Assembly (NCBI GenBank): GCA_946997215.1
Contig: CAMPUL010000006.1
Span: 1-57,480 of the forward strand
DNA from: Gardnerella vaginalis
Lineage (GTDB): Bacteria > Actinomycetota > Actinomycetes > Actinomycetales > Bifidobacteriaceae
DNA length: 57,480 nt
Direction of reading: 5' to 3'
Part shown: positions 9,236-19,335 of the stretch, one piece after another
How positions within the stretch are numbered: position 1 is the stretch's first letter
How the letters are laid out: each line of letters opens with the position of its first letter
Program-made: the position numbers and the translations under genes
The notes under the pieces: model-generated
Told to the model about the DNA's origin: nothing
The model's database searches: none
Seen by the model: the letters and a program-made list of their open reading frames with translations, nothing else

Positions 9236-9934
9236 ATGAATCAAAAAAATAAGCTTTACGAATTTTTAGAAAAAATAAAGTTCTATATAACTAATAATAA
9301 GAAGTGTTCTATTGTTATACTTCTTTTGATTTTAGTGCCGTTAATTGGAAAACTTTTGCTTGTTAATAGTGCAGAAAGATCTTTTGAATCACATATAGTT
9401 GCCTTTTTCCACAACTATTCTCCGTCTTTTATAATGGCTCTTTCTAAACTACTTGCAATAGTTTTTTCTACAAAATCATGCATTGTTATACTTTTTATTT
9501 TGGCTGTTATTTCTTATTTTATAAAACGAGATTGGCGCATAACTCTAATACAGCTTGCGACTTGCCTTTTGCCAATGATTTATATTTTTGCTGTTAAATT
9601 CATAGTTCATAGGCCTAGACCATTTATTGGTGTAAAAATTAAAGTTCCACCAGATCCAAGTTTTCCAAGTGGTCACACTGCAGCAGCAGTAGCTATTTGT
9701 TCAATGGCTCTTATGATTATTTATATTGCAAATAAGTCTTTCTTAAGGCTTGGATTAATCGTTAGCATTATTATTGTTGCTATTGTTGCAATTTCTAGAC
9801 TTGTTGTTGCAGCGCACTTCCCTAGTGATGTTTTAACTTCTGCAATAATGTATCCAATACTTGTTTTGTCTATTCTCAATCTATCTAAAAGTAATAGTTT
9901 TATTTACAACAAAATATTAAGAAAATTAAAATAA
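9236..9934 (+). CDS. PAP2-family membrane phosphatase
   Basis: Integral membrane lipid phosphatase of the PAP2/BcrC type, with about six hydrophobic helices in 232 residues. All three catalytic motifs are present: KFIVHRPRP (C1), PSGHT (C2) and SRLVVAAHFPSD (C3). Likely substrates are undecaprenyl pyrophosphate, phosphatidate or phosphatidylglycerol phosphate; the sequence alone does not decide. Its place beside the wall-synthesis operon makes a carrier-lipid role attractive (inference). It is transcribed away from fhaA. Confidence 0.9.
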   Translation: MNQKNKLYEFLEKIKFYITNNKKCSIVILLLILVPLIGKLLLVNSAERSFESHIVAFFHNYSPSFIMALSKLLAIVFSTKSCIVILFILAVISYFIKRDWRITLIQLATCLLPMIYIFAVKFIVHRPRPFIGVKIKVPPDPSFPSGHTAAAVAICSMALMIIYIANKSFLRLGLIVSIIIVAIVAISRLVVAAHFPSDVLTSAIMYPILVLSILNLSKSNSFIYNKILRKLK

Positions 9935-9984
9935 TATAGGCATAAAAATAGACATCAAATATTAAATAGCAGAAGGGATTTTCT

Positions 9985-10395
9985 ATGTTTAATGGTTTCA
10001 AAAAATTTATTGCACGAGGTAGTGTAATCGACATGGCGGTTGGTGTTGTTATGGGCAGCGCCGTAACTTCCGTTGTTACTTCGATTGTTAAAAACATTAT
10101 TAATCCGCTTATAGCAATGATTTGTGGAAAGCCGGATCTTGATGGTGTTTTAACAATAACAATAAATGGTGCAACAATATCATTTGGTGCCGTTCTTGGA
10201 TCAATCTTAAACTTCCTTATTGTTGCTGCAGCTGTTTATTTTTGCATTGTTCTTCCTATTAATAAGTTAAGGGAGATTGGTCTTCCTTTCTTACAATTTG
10301 AAAAAGAAAAGAGTGATGAAGAAAAACGCAAAGATCGCGAAGAAAAGATGATTAAAATTTTGGAAGATATTCGAGATCTATCTTATAAAAAATAG
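9985..10395 (+). CDS. mscL: Large-conductance mechanosensitive channel MscL
   Basis: Pentameric tension-gated channel that releases solutes on hypo-osmotic shock. At 136 residues it has normal family length. It begins with the conserved amphipathic helix MFNGFKKFIARGSVIDMAVGV-type, then TM1 with VVMGSAVTSVV, a short loop with NGATISFGAVLGSIL and TM2, and ends in a charged helix (FEKEKSDEEKRKDREEK). AGAAGGG precedes the ATG. A terminator follows. Confidence 0.97.
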   Translation: MFNGFKKFIARGSVIDMAVGVVMGSAVTSVVTSIVKNIINPLIAMICGKPDLDGVLTITINGATISFGAVLGSILNFLIVAAAVYFCIVLPINKLREIGLPFLQFEKEKSDEEKRKDREEKMIKILEDIRDLSYKK

Positions 10396-10434
10396 TTTGT
10401 TTAATGATTTTTATAAATAATTTTTATAAAAACT

Positions 10435-10476
10435 AATCCCCACTAATCTACTTAAAGTTTAGTGGGGATTAATTTT
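10435..10476. terminator. Bidirectional terminator between mscL and the DUF3566 gene
   Basis: A perfect 12-bp stem (10435-10446 with 10459-10470) lies between two convergent genes. It is flanked by aattttat on the plus side and by a T-rich run on the minus side. Confidence 0.9.
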
Positions 10477-10512
10477 ATGAAATTAAATTATTGATTATAT
10501 ATGCTTTTTGCT

Positions 10513-11004
10513 TTAATCATCACCAAGAGTTAAGTGAATTCCACCAACTAATGATCCAACAACGTTATAAAGCAAAGATCCAATTGCAGATAATAATGTT
10601 GCAATAACTATTTCTACAACAGAAAAAATTATTACAGCACTTAAAACAGTTGGCAAAGAAAACACGTCTGCAAGATTAAAACCATTGCTATCTAAGCCTG
10701 TTGATGAAACAATCTGTGTTACTTGATCAAAAACACCAACCATATTTAGAAATAGCCACACTAATCCAGCTGCAATAACTTGTATTATTCCGCCAGCAAC
10801 ACTTAGCAAAAATGTTACTTTTGCAACGCTCCAAGCATCTACTCTAACTAGGGAAAGACTCATCCTTCTAGCTCTTGGTTGAGTAGATTTTCTAACACTA
10901 TATCCATTAGAAGAAGACGTAGCCGTTGCACTTACTGTTCTTGGAGAACTAGTATTAGATTCTCCACTAACTTTGCTATTGGATACTTCAAAATCTTCAC
11001 TCAT
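10513..11004 (-). CDS. DUF3566 membrane protein downstream of gyrA
   Basis: A 163-residue protein with a Ser/Thr-rich N-terminal tail (about 1-50) and two strong membrane helices (about 62-88 and 115-145). Its sequence and position directly after gyrA match the actinobacterial DUF3566 family. No function is established from sequence. The ATG overlaps the end of gyrA by 8 bp, with AAGGAA upstream, so it is probably co-transcribed with gyrA. Confidence 0.85.
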   Translation of the reverse strand: MSEDFEVSNSKVSGESNTSSPRTVSATATSSSNGYSVRKSTQPRARRMSLSLVRVDAWSVAKVTFLLSVAGGIIQVIAAGLVWLFLNMVGVFDQVTQIVSSTGLDSNGFNLADVFSLPTVLSAVIIFSVVEIVIATLLSAIGSLLYNVVGSLVGGIHLTLGDD

Positions 11005-13633
11005 CTAAGTTCCTTCCAATAGTTTTTTCTGATGATTCTTCATTTTGAGTTTCATCATCATCTCTTTCCTCGTTTCGAGCAATCGAGATGATTTCGTCAC
11101 CCTTATCTGGCTTTGCTAAAGTCACACCTTGAGTGGTTCTACCTGTGCGCTTAACTTCGTTAACATCGGAACGAATCACTTTACCAGACTTCATAATTGC
11201 CATTACTTGATCTGTTTCTTCAACAATCAAGGCACCAACCAAAGAACCGCGGCCTTCTGTAAGCTGTACAGCTTTAACACCGTAGCCGTTTCTTCCTTGC
11301 AAACGATACTCTTCAATAGCTGTACGCTTAGCAAATCCTTCGTTTGTAACAACAAGAAGATCTTTGCTTGTATCTACAGATACAACATCCATATCGAGTA
11401 ATTCGTCGCCTTCACGGAATCTCATGCCTTGAACGCCTGCAGTTTGGCGACCCATTGGTCGAAGTTGCTCATCATCTGCTCTAAACTTAAGGCTCATACC
11501 AAGCTTAGAAACAAGAATAATGTCGTCTTCTGGATTACATAATGCTGCACCAATCAGCTCGTCTGTTGGCTCACCAGTTTCTTCGTTTGCCATTAGTCGA
11601 ACAGCAATCAAGCCACCTTGACGTGGAGAATCATATTCTTGCAAAGCAGTTTTCTTAACTTTTCCAGAACGAGTTGCCAATACCAAATACTTTGCTACAT
11701 CATAATTTTGAATTGACAATACTGCTTGAATTGTTTCTCCAGGAGTAAATTGAAGAAGATTTGCAACATGTTGACCCTTAGAATCTCTTGATCCTTCTGG
11801 AAGCTCATATGCTTTAATGCGGTAAACGCGTCCGCGATTAGTAAAGAACAAAAGCCAATTATGAGTAGATGTTAAGAAGAAGTGATCTACAACATCATCT
11901 TCACGAAGCTTTGCTCCCTTAATACCTTTGCCTCCACGATGCTGAGCACGATACTCGTCTGCTTTTGTGCGCTTAATATATCCTGCGCGAGTAACTGTTA
12001 CAACAACGTTTTCTTCGGCAATAAGATCTTCAACGTTCATTTCTCCCGAGAATGGAAGAATCTTAGTTCTACGCTCATCGCCATACTTTGCTACGATTTC
12101 GTCAAGCTCATCGCCAACAATCTTGCGTTGACGCTCTGGGCTTGCAAGAATATCGTTATAATCTTCAATCTTGCGCATTAATTCTTCATGCTCGTCGAGA
12201 ATCTTTTGACGTTCCAAAGCTGCGAGCCTACGAAGTTGCATTGCAAGAATAGCATCTGCTTGAACTTCATCAACATCAAGCAAATTCATCAAACCAGTGC
12301 GAGCTGTTTCAACATCTTTAGATGAACGAATTAATGCCACAACTTCGTCAATCATATCCAAAGCTTTTAAGTAGCCTTGCAAAATATGATCACGCTCTTC
12401 AGCTTCACGCTTTAAGTAACGTGTACGCCTATCAATAACTTCAAGCTGATGACTTACCCAATGACGAATGAAAGCATCCAAACTCAAAGTGCGAGGAACA
12501 CCATCAACCAGAGCAAGCATGTTTGCGCCGAAAGTCTGCTGCAATTGTGAATGCTTATAAAGATTGTTAAGAACAACTTTTGGAACAGCGTCACGCTTAA
12601 GAACAAGAACCAAACGCTGACCTGTACGACCAGACGTTTCATCGCGCATATCTGCAATGCCTTGAATCTTGCCGTCGCGCACAGCCTCCCTAATTGAAGC
12701 AGCTAAGCGATCAGGATTAACTTGGTATGGAAGCTCAGTAACAACCAAGCACATACGTCCCTTAATTTCCTCAGTATTAACTACTGCGCGCATTGTGATT
12801 AAGCCGCGGCCCGTACGGTACGCTTGCTCAATTCCTTTATGACCTAAAATGGTTGCACCAGTAGGGAAATCAGGTCCTTTAATTCGCTGAATTAAAGCTT
12901 CAAGAAGTTCTTCTTTACTTGCATCAGGATGATCCAAAGCCCAGTGCACACCATCAGCCACTTCACGCATGTTATGAGGTGGAATATTGGTTGCCATACC
13001 AACAGCAATACCAGCAGAACCATTAACTAAAAGATTTGGGAAACGAGCTGGCAAAACAGTAGGCTCTTGAGTTTTACCATCATAATTTGGCAGGAAATCA
13101 ACGGTATCTTTATCGATATCTCGTACCATTTCCATAGCCAAAGGTGCCATACGGCATTCCGTATAACGCATTGCTGCTGCAGGATCGTCACCCGGAGAAC
13201 CAAAGTTACCTTGTCCATCAACAAGCATGTAGCGCATTGACCAAGATTGAGCCATACGCACCAAAGTGTCATAGATAGCAGAATCACCGTGAGGATGATA
13301 CTTACCCATAACATCGCCAACAACACGAGAGCACTTGTTATATCCGCGATCTGGCCTATATCCGCCATCGTACATTGCATAAATAACGCGACGATGCACT
13401 GGCTTTAAGCCATCTCGAACATCTGGCAAAGCGCGCTCAACAATAACAGAAAGTGCATAAGCAAGATAGGATTCACGCATCTCTTGTTGCAAATCCATAT
13501 GCTTTACGCGAGCACCCTTCATTAAGCCATAATCCGTATTATCTGCTTCTTGCGGGCTTTGTGGCTCCATTGAACCGTCAGATAACTGATCTGGCTCTTC
13601 GCTATTATTAGCGGCATTTATTTCGTCTACCAC
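10997..13633 (-). CDS. gyrA: DNA gyrase subunit A
   Basis: Breakage-reunion subunit of gyrase. It shows the quinolone-resistance region [16 protein letters not shown] with Ser118 and Asp122 (E. coli 83 and 87 equivalents) unmutated. The catalytic Tyr157 lies in AAAMRYTE. The C-terminal beta-pinwheel includes the gyrase box [13 protein letters not shown] ([10 protein letters not shown]). A GTG start is supported by AAGGAA 6-7 nt upstream. An acidic 40-residue N-terminal extension precedes the core. It lies 69 bp downstream of gyrB on the same strand. Confidence 0.98.
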   Translation of the reverse strand: MVDEINAANNSEEPDQLSDGSMEPQSPQEADNTDYGLMKGARVKHMDLQQEMRESYLAYALSVIVERALPDVRDGLKPVHRRVIYAMYDGGYRPDRGYNKCSRVVGDVMGKYHPHGDSAIYDTLVRMAQSWSMRYMLVDGQGNFGSPGDDPAAAMRYTECRMAPLAMEMVRDIDKDTVDFLPNYDGKTQEPTVLPARFPNLLVNGSAGIAVGMATNIPPHNMREVADGVHWALDHPDASKEELLEALIQRIKGPDFPTGATILGHKGIEQAYRTGRGLITMRAVVNTEEIKGRMCLVVTELPYQVNPDRLAASIREAVRDGKIQGIADMRDETSGRTGQRLVLVLKRDAVPKVVLNNLYKHSQLQQTFGANMLALVDGVPRTLSLDAFIRHWVSHQLEVIDRRTRYLKREAEERDHILQGYLKALDMIDEVVALIRSSKDVETARTGLMNLLDVDEVQADAILAMQLRRLAALERQKILDEHEELMRKIEDYNDILASPERQRKIVGDELDEIVAKYGDERRTKILPFSGEMNVEDLIAEENVVVTVTRAGYIKRTKADEYRAQHRGGKGIKGAKLREDDVVDHFFLTSTHNWLLFFTNRGRVYRIKAYELPEGSRDSKGQHVANLLQFTPGETIQAVLSIQNYDVAKYLVLATRSGKVKKTALQEYDSPRQGGLIAVRLMANEETGEPTDELIGAALCNPEDDIILVSKLGMSLKFRADDEQLRPMGRQTAGVQGMRFREGDELLDMDVVSVDTSKDLLVVTNEGFAKRTAIEEYRLQGRNGYGVKAVQLTEGRGSLVGALIVEETDQVMAIMKSGKVIRSDVNEVKRTGRTTQGVTLAKPDKGDEIISIARNEERDDDETQNEESSEKTIGRNLDE

Positions 13634-13702
13634 TGTAATTCCTTTTTATTAGCTTTTAAGTTTATTTGCTTTAATGCTTTTACTGACAATTTTTAACAAT
13701 TT

Positions 13703-15778
13703 TTAAGCGTCAATAAATCTTGCATCGTGAGCATTACGTTGAATAAAGAGCCTACGAGGTTCCACTTCGTCTCCCATAAGCATTGAGAACGTTTCATCAG
13801 CTCGAGCAGCATCTTCAATATGAATTTGCTTTAAGATTCTGTGCTCAGGATCCATTGTTGTTTCCCACAATTCCTGATAGCTCATCTCACCCAAACCCTT
13901 GTATCGCTGAATGCCTTCGCCTTTAGGAAGTTGTCTGCCTGCAGCTTTACCTTCTGCAAGAACTCTGTCTCGTTCTGCATCCGTATAAACAAAATCATGC
14001 GCACCCTTGCTCCACTTCAAACGATAAAGCGGAGGCATTGCAACGTAAACGTAGCCTGCTGTAATCATTGGACGCATATAACGGAAGAACAGTGTTAAAT
14101 TCAATGTAGCAATATGAGCACCATCAACATCAGCATCAGCCATAATAATGACTTTGTGATATCTAACTTTGCTTAAGTCGAAGTCTTCACCATAACCGCC
14201 ACCAACAGCAGTAATTAATGATTCAATAGTTTCCGACTTCATCATTCTGTCGATTGATGCGCGCTCAGTATTCAAAATCTTACCGCGCAATGGCAAAATT
14301 GCTTGAGTAATAGGGTCTCGTCCTTGAATTGCGGAGCCACCTGCGGAATCACCCTCCACTATAAACAGCTCGCATTCTTCTGGATTATTAGACTGGCAAT
14401 CCTTCAATTTATCTGGCATTCCAGCAGTTTCAAAGATTGACTTTCTACGAGTATTTTCACGAGCTTTCTTAGCTGCAATACGCGCACGCGATGCTTCAAT
14501 CGCTTTTTGAATAATGTTCTTTGCTTCACTTGGATGAGCATCGAACCAATCTCCAAGCTTTTCAGTCATTACTCGCTGAACAAAAGTCTTAGCTTCGGAA
14601 TTTCCAAGCTTTGTTTTAGTCTGACCTTCAAACTGTGGAGTTGTAAGCTTTACGGAAACAACTGCAGTTAAACCTTCGCGAACGTCATCACCAGAAAGAT
14701 TAGTATCTTTTTCTTTTAATATGTTCTTTTCTCGAGCATAACGATTTACAAGAGATGTAAGAGCAGCACGGAAGCCTTCTTCGTGCGTTCCACCTTCTGT
14801 AGTAGAAATCGTGTTTGCAAAAGTATGAACTGCTTCCGAATATGCAACAGTCCATTGCATAGCGATTTCTGCAGATATACCAATCTCAAGGTCTTCTGCC
14901 TCAAAATCAATAACATCTGGCTCTACTGGAACAGACTTACGAGATTTAACTAAGTAGTCAACGTAATCTTTAATTCCGTGATCATACTTGTAACTAACGC
15001 TTTGATGTTTTTCTTCGCTAGTTGATTCATTTTCTCCAGTGACTTCGTCTCCTGCTTCATCAGGCTTACGCAAATCGGTTAGAGAAATCTTCAATCCCTT
15101 GTTAAGAAAAGCCATCTGTTGGAATCTAGATCTCAAAGTCTCAAAATCGTACGTAGTTGTTTCAAAGATTGCGCCATCTGGCCAAAATGTTACAGAAGTA
15201 CCAGTAGATTCGCCATCTTCCATTGGCTTTCCTTTTTTAAGAGGAGCCGTTGGATGCTGATCTACATACGTTTGAGTCCAATGGAATCCTTGACGACGAA
15301 CTTCGATTTCTACACGCGTAGAAAGAGCATTAACAACAGATATACCAACGCCGTGCAAGCCGCCAGAAACAGCGTATCCGCCGCCACCAAACTTTCCGCC
15401 AGCGTGAAGCTTAGTCATAACTGTTTCAACACCAGAAACACCTTCGCCTGGCACTTCGTCAACTGGAATACCACGCCCATCGTCCACAACTTTTATTGCA
15501 TTATCTGGCAAAATTGTCACTTCAATGTGAGAAGCATATCCAGCCAAAGCTTCATCAACCGAATTATCTACAATCTCGTATACAAGATGATGCAAGCCTC
15601 TAGGACCAGTTGAACCAATATACATACCTGGCCTAATTCGAACTGCTTCCAATCCTTCTAGAACTCGAAGATCACTAGCGTCATAATGTTCAGGAGAAAG
15701 TGAATCATCGAGCTGAGCATCATCTAGTTTATGTTCTTCAACAGAATTTTCCATTGAATTATCTTCAGTGTTTAACAC
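13703..15778 (-). CDS. gyrB: DNA gyrase subunit B
   Basis: ATPase subunit of gyrase with GHKL motifs (VDNSVDEALAG, VVDDGRGIPV, GLHGVGISVVNALS). The TOPRIM region has EGDSAGGSA, PLRGKILNTE and DADVDGAHI. The GTG start at 15778 has GGGAAGGGATC upstream and follows a 150-bp gap after the DUF721 gene. An internal ATG eight codons later is possible. The sequence carries a short acidic insert (about 250-262) rich in Glu/Ser. Confidence 0.98.
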   Translation of the reverse strand: MLNTEDNSMENSVEEHKLDDAQLDDSLSPEHYDASDLRVLEGLEAVRIRPGMYIGSTGPRGLHHLVYEIVDNSVDEALAGYASHIEVTILPDNAIKVVDDGRGIPVDEVPGEGVSGVETVMTKLHAGGKFGGGGYAVSGGLHGVGISVVNALSTRVEIEVRRQGFHWTQTYVDQHPTAPLKKGKPMEDGESTGTSVTFWPDGAIFETTTYDFETLRSRFQQMAFLNKGLKISLTDLRKPDEAGDEVTGENESTSEEKHQSVSYKYDHGIKDYVDYLVKSRKSVPVEPDVIDFEAEDLEIGISAEIAMQWTVAYSEAVHTFANTISTTEGGTHEEGFRAALTSLVNRYAREKNILKEKDTNLSGDDVREGLTAVVSVKLTTPQFEGQTKTKLGNSEAKTFVQRVMTEKLGDWFDAHPSEAKNIIQKAIEASRARIAAKKARENTRRKSIFETAGMPDKLKDCQSNNPEECELFIVEGDSAGGSAIQGRDPITQAILPLRGKILNTERASIDRMMKSETIESLITAVGGGYGEDFDLSKVRYHKVIIMADADVDGAHIATLNLTLFFRYMRPMITAGYVYVAMPPLYRLKWSKGAHDFVYTDAERDRVLAEGKAAGRQLPKGEGIQRYKGLGEMSYQELWETTMDPEHRILKQIHIEDAARADETFSMLMGDEVEPRRLFIQRNAHDARFIDA

Positions 15779-15833
15779 TTTAGATCCCTTCCCGTATTAC
15801 CTCATGCCAAGAGGCATTTACGAGGTCGATACA

Positions 15834-15865
15834 CGCTAGAAAGCACAAAAAAGGGTCTTCTAGCG
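15834..15865. other. Hairpin in the gyrB leader
   Basis: An 8-bp perfect stem (15834-15841 with 15858-15865) has a 16-nt loop and lies in the 150-bp gap between the DUF721 gene and gyrB. There is no T run, so it is not an obvious terminator. It may be an mRNA structure in the gyrB leader. Confidence 0.4.
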
Positions 15866-15928
15866 ATTTAACTATATTACACAACATTCTACACATGCAT
15901 AATGACCGCTCTTTAGTAAGAGCCTTTA

Positions 15929-16420
15929 TTAACGATTCTTAATGTTAAACCTACTGTTTATTGATTTTTTGCCTGTTTTTTGCAAAGATGGTCCAACTAT
16001 TTTGACTTCTTTAATATTAATATTCTTTGAATATTCAAATATTTTTTTCTCAAGCATAGGCTTGCAATAACTAAGTTGCGTATACCAAACATTTGATTTT
16101 GTTCTAACAATTAAAACACCATCTTTTATTTTGTCTATATAGCAATTCAATGATGCGCTTTTTCCAACTATTTTCCACCAATCTTCGCGCATTTTTGCTA
16201 TAGAAAGTTGCTCATTCCAATTGTTTTGATTAGCAAAATTTGCAAGTAAAGAATAAAGATTTTGTGGATCTCTACCAGGTTTTCCAAAACTTTCTAAAGC
16301 TTTATAAGCATTCTGTTCGTTAACTACCTTTTTTATTGCCTTCTTTTTAATAGGCATAAAAATTAACTCTGGAAGCTTTCTTGTGTCTAATTTTAGTATT
16401 TTATTTACGGGAATTTTCAT
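15929..16420 (-). CDS. DUF721/DciA-like protein
   Basis: A 163-residue protein between recF and gyrB, the usual place of the actinobacterial DUF721 gene. The central part (about 65-140) has the family pattern with W-W and a basic surface (WWKIVGKSASLNC, LIVRTKSNVWYTQLSYCKPML). Members of this family (DciA) load or assist the replicative helicase DnaB in many bacteria without DnaC. Both ends are Lys-rich. The ATG overlaps the recF stop by 4 bp. Confidence 0.85.
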   Translation of the reverse strand: MKIPVNKILKLDTRKLPELIFMPIKKKAIKKVVNEQNAYKALESFGKPGRDPQNLYSLLANFANQNNWNEQLSIAKMREDWWKIVGKSASLNCYIDKIKDGVLIVRTKSNVWYTQLSYCKPMLEKKIFEYSKNINIKEVKIVGPSLQKTGKKSINSRFNIKNR

Positions 16421-17763
16421 CTACTATCCCCTAAATTTTTAGACTTATTTTCATTTTCGTCAACAAAATCGGCACTATTTTTACGACTATTAACAATATT
16501 TTCCAACAAAATTTTATGATTAATATCAATATTGTTTTCTAAAGATTTAGAATCATCTTCATTTTGATTTTTTGCTATTTTAGAAACATCAATAATCGAG
16601 TTTTCTAACACACTTTTATCTTTTGGTATATCACTTAAAGACGCAACAGTAATAAAAACTTGATCTTGATTTTTTGCAAATTCTAAAATTTGTTTTCTTC
16701 TAAACTCGTCTAATTGTGCAAAAACATCATCTAAAATAACAATAGGTTTTTTCCCATTCTTTTTTTCTAATGACTTAAATAAAGCCATTTTTAACGCTAA
16801 TGCAAGAGTCCAAGATTCACCGTTTGAAGCGAATTCTTTTGCATTATAATTATTAATCAATATAGTAAAATCGTCTCGATGAGGCCCTATTAGATTGTAT
16901 CCTCTTGCAACTTCTCCATTATAAATTCTTTGAAAATGCTCACTAATCGCAAGCCTAATAGAATTATCATTATTTTCTTCAAAATCGTTTTCGCTAAAAT
17001 CAATCTCACTAAAAGATGGATTATATTCGATTAACGCAAAATTAGATGAGTTAGAAAGCTGTTTAACAATATTTGAAAAAACATTATTAAGTAACTCTAT
17101 TATTTTTTTACGTAATTTTGTAAGAATTATTCCAGTTTCAATAAACTTAGCAGTCCATACTTCTAAATCAGACACAGTATTGTAATTATTCATTGAATTT
17201 GGTGAATAATTATTAGACAAATTTTTTAATAATGCAGAACGTTGCTTTGCAATATGATTATATTCTTGCAAAATTTGCAAATAGTTTGGTATTAATAATG
17301 TTCCAGCTTGGTCAATAAAAGTTCTTCTAACAGTAGGATCTGAAACAATCAAATTTTGGTCTCTTGGAGTAAAAGAAACACAAGGAATTAAGCCAACTAT
17401 ATCTTTAATGTATAAAGATTTTTTACCATTAATCCTTGCTCTATTAGCACCCTTTAGATTAATGCTTAGCTCAAATGTTGTTTCGTCTAAATTATCTGAA
17501 CCATCTAAAGTATTACTATTGCAAGTATTGTTAAAATCCTTAACATTTGCGCGTATTGTAGCGCAATTATGATTTATCTCTATTAATGGCGCTAAAGAAG
17601 ATACTCTATGACTTGTTCCTGTTGAAATAACTTCTAGAGATTCAACAATATTAGTTTTACCTAAACCGTTTGAACCTACTAGAACATTCATTTTTGGGGA
17701 AAAGTCGAGTACACAACTACTCCACGAGCGAAAATGGTTTAATGCAAGCTTTGAAACATACAT
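16417..17763 (-). CDS. recF: DNA replication and repair protein RecF
   Basis: SMC-like ATPase that helps load RecA at gaps. Walker A is GSNGLGKTN (about 32-40). The C-terminal part has the HRDD segment (GPHRDDF), a signature-like SNGESWTLALALK and Walker B IVILDDVFAQLD. Two Asn/Asp/Ser-rich stretches (about 75-95 and 255-275) and a polar tail beyond about 400 lengthen it to 448 residues, compared with roughly 370-400 usually. The gene lies 36 bp from dnaN and has no clear Shine-Dalgarno sequence. Confidence 0.96.
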   Translation of the reverse strand: MYVSKLALNHFRSWSSCVLDFSPKMNVLVGSNGLGKTNIVESLEVISTGTSHRVSSLAPLIEINHNCATIRANVKDFNNTCNSNTLDGSDNLDETTFELSINLKGANRARINGKKSLYIKDIVGLIPCVSFTPRDQNLIVSDPTVRRTFIDQAGTLLIPNYLQILQEYNHIAKQRSALLKNLSNNYSPNSMNNYNTVSDLEVWTAKFIETGIILTKLRKKIIELLNNVFSNIVKQLSNSSNFALIEYNPSFSEIDFSENDFEENNDNSIRLAISEHFQRIYNGEVARGYNLIGPHRDDFTILINNYNAKEFASNGESWTLALALKMALFKSLEKKNGKKPIVILDDVFAQLDEFRRKQILEFAKNQDQVFITVASLSDIPKDKSVLENSIIDVSKIAKNQNEDDSKSLENNIDINHKILLENIVNSRKNSADFVDENENKSKNLGDSR

Positions 17764-17799
17764 TTATTTGGCTACGTTATTCGTTTACATTTATTAGTT

Positions 17800-18918
17800 T
17801 TAAGGATGCATTGGAACAACAAGATATCTGTAATTCATGGATTCATCTCCATCTGCTTCTTGTTGACCGTTAAATTCAACAGGCTTAACAGCAGACGTGA
17901 TTTTAGCGTGAATAAATGGCTCACTAATAGCGCTTAATCCTTCAATCAAGTAGTTAGGATTAAAAGCAACAATAATATCTTGACCATCCATATCTATGTC
18001 AATAATTTCTTTTGCTTTAGATTCACTGTCGTTTCCAGCACTTAGAGTGAGTTCATCTTCCGCAAAAGACATGTAGATTGGAGCATCTTTTTCTGCAACA
18101 ATAGCAACGCGTTTAATTGCGTTAATAAGCATTTGTCGATTAATAATTGCGTGAATAGGATACTCGTCAACAAATAAGCGGTCTACAGAAGGAAATTCTC
18201 CATCAATAAGTTGAGAAGTACTAACTCTTCCAGAATTTTCAAATCCAAGAATAGAAGGTTCTTGCTCGTTTAAGTTAATAACAACATTTTGATGTTCGTC
18301 AACAGAGCGCGAAATATCTTTAAGAATGCTTCCCTTAATAAGAGTTGAAGTATTTATATCGCTATGTTCTGGAGTCCACTTAAAAGTGGAACGAGCAAGA
18401 CGATATCTGTCAGTAGCTGTAAAAGTAACAGTATCGTCTTCAAAATGAGCATGAATTCCTGTTAGAACTGGCCTATCTTCTTCTCTAGAAACTGCTACAG
18501 AAGCCTGATTTACAGCCTGAACAAAAGTAGGAGCATCTACTTGACCAAGTTTTGAAGGAATTTCTGGTAAATCTGGATATTCTCCTTCTGGCATAAGTTG
18601 CAAAGTAAATGTTGACTTTCCAGAAGTAATTGTAAGAGTTGTTTCGTTAGAAGATAAATATGTTTTTTCTGCTGGCAAAGATTTTGTTATATCTGCAAGT
18701 AGTCTGCCTAAAACGAGCACACTCCCTGCTTCATCTACACCTGCTTCAATGTGATGACGACTAGAAAGTTGATAGTTAAATGCGCAAAGTTGCAAAGTTC
18801 CGTCTTTTGCTTCTAGCTTTAAGCCAGCAAGAATAGGATTTGCTGGACGATTATCTATAACGCGAGTAGTCCAAGATAGTGCGTCTGCAAAAGAAGCGGA
18901 ATTAACTTCAACTTTCAT
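17800..18918 (-). CDS. dnaN: DNA polymerase III beta clamp
   Basis: Sliding clamp for DNA polymerase III. The 372-residue length and three repeated domains match DnaN. Landmarks include the N-terminal SFADALSWTTRVI, the central TATDRYRLA and the C-terminal YLVVPMHP (hydrophobic cleft end). GAGGAAAT precedes the ATG. The 417-bp gap to dnaA carries DnaA boxes. Confidence 0.97.
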   Translation of the reverse strand: MKVEVNSASFADALSWTTRVIDNRPANPILAGLKLEAKDGTLQLCAFNYQLSSRHHIEAGVDEAGSVLVLGRLLADITKSLPAEKTYLSSNETTLTITSGKSTFTLQLMPEGEYPDLPEIPSKLGQVDAPTFVQAVNQASVAVSREEDRPVLTGIHAHFEDDTVTFTATDRYRLARSTFKWTPEHSDINTSTLIKGSILKDISRSVDEHQNVVINLNEQEPSILGFENSGRVSTSQLIDGEFPSVDRLFVDEYPIHAIINRQMLINAIKRVAIVAEKDAPIYMSFAEDELTLSAGNDSESKAKEIIDIDMDGQDIIVAFNPNYLIEGLSAISEPFIHAKITSAVKPVEFNGQQEADGDESMNYRYLVVPMHP

Positions 18919-19335
18919 ATTTCCTCATTTCAGTAAAACTGTGTTTATTCTATCTCATTGGCTAATGAAAATCTAATTTAGAAATAAGTGCTAATCGTTA
19001 ATAAAAAATATTATTATTATTCAAAAATAAAGTAATAATAGTAATAAGCAATGTGGAAATGTTAACATGTGACTAGAAAAGCTTCGCTAAAGCCATTATC
19101 CACATAAGTAAAATGTGAATAACCTATGGGTAATTGTGTGCAAAAAGATTCGAGTTATCCACATTCAAAGCTATTTTTTTACTAATCCACATTTTGAGCG
19201 GCTTTATAAACAGTTTATTCACTTTTTTAACGGCGTTTTCCACCACTTATCCGCAGGGTTTAACCACATTTGTGACTAACTATGTGGATAACTTTTTTTA
19301 TTTTAATTAACAGAGTTGTATAGATTTGTGTAAAA
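18919..19335. other. oriC: oriC part 1: dnaN-dnaA intergenic DnaA-box region
   Basis: A 417-bp AT-rich gap. Exact DnaA 9-mers (TTATCCACA or complement) lie at 19096-19104, 19155-19163 and 19283-19291. One-mismatch boxes lie at 19114-19122 (TGTGAATAA), 19183-19191 (TAATCCACA) and 19247-19255 (TTATCCGCA). A weaker one is at 19215-19223. The T/A run 19292-19312 next to the last exact box is the best candidate unwinding element. The half nearest dnaN (18919-19070) is AT-rich with no clear box. Confidence 0.9.

Noticed and set aside
15119..15613. A 164-codon open frame on the plus strand inside gyrB
   Set aside because: It is antisense to the gyrB ATPase domain with no supporting motif or start signals.
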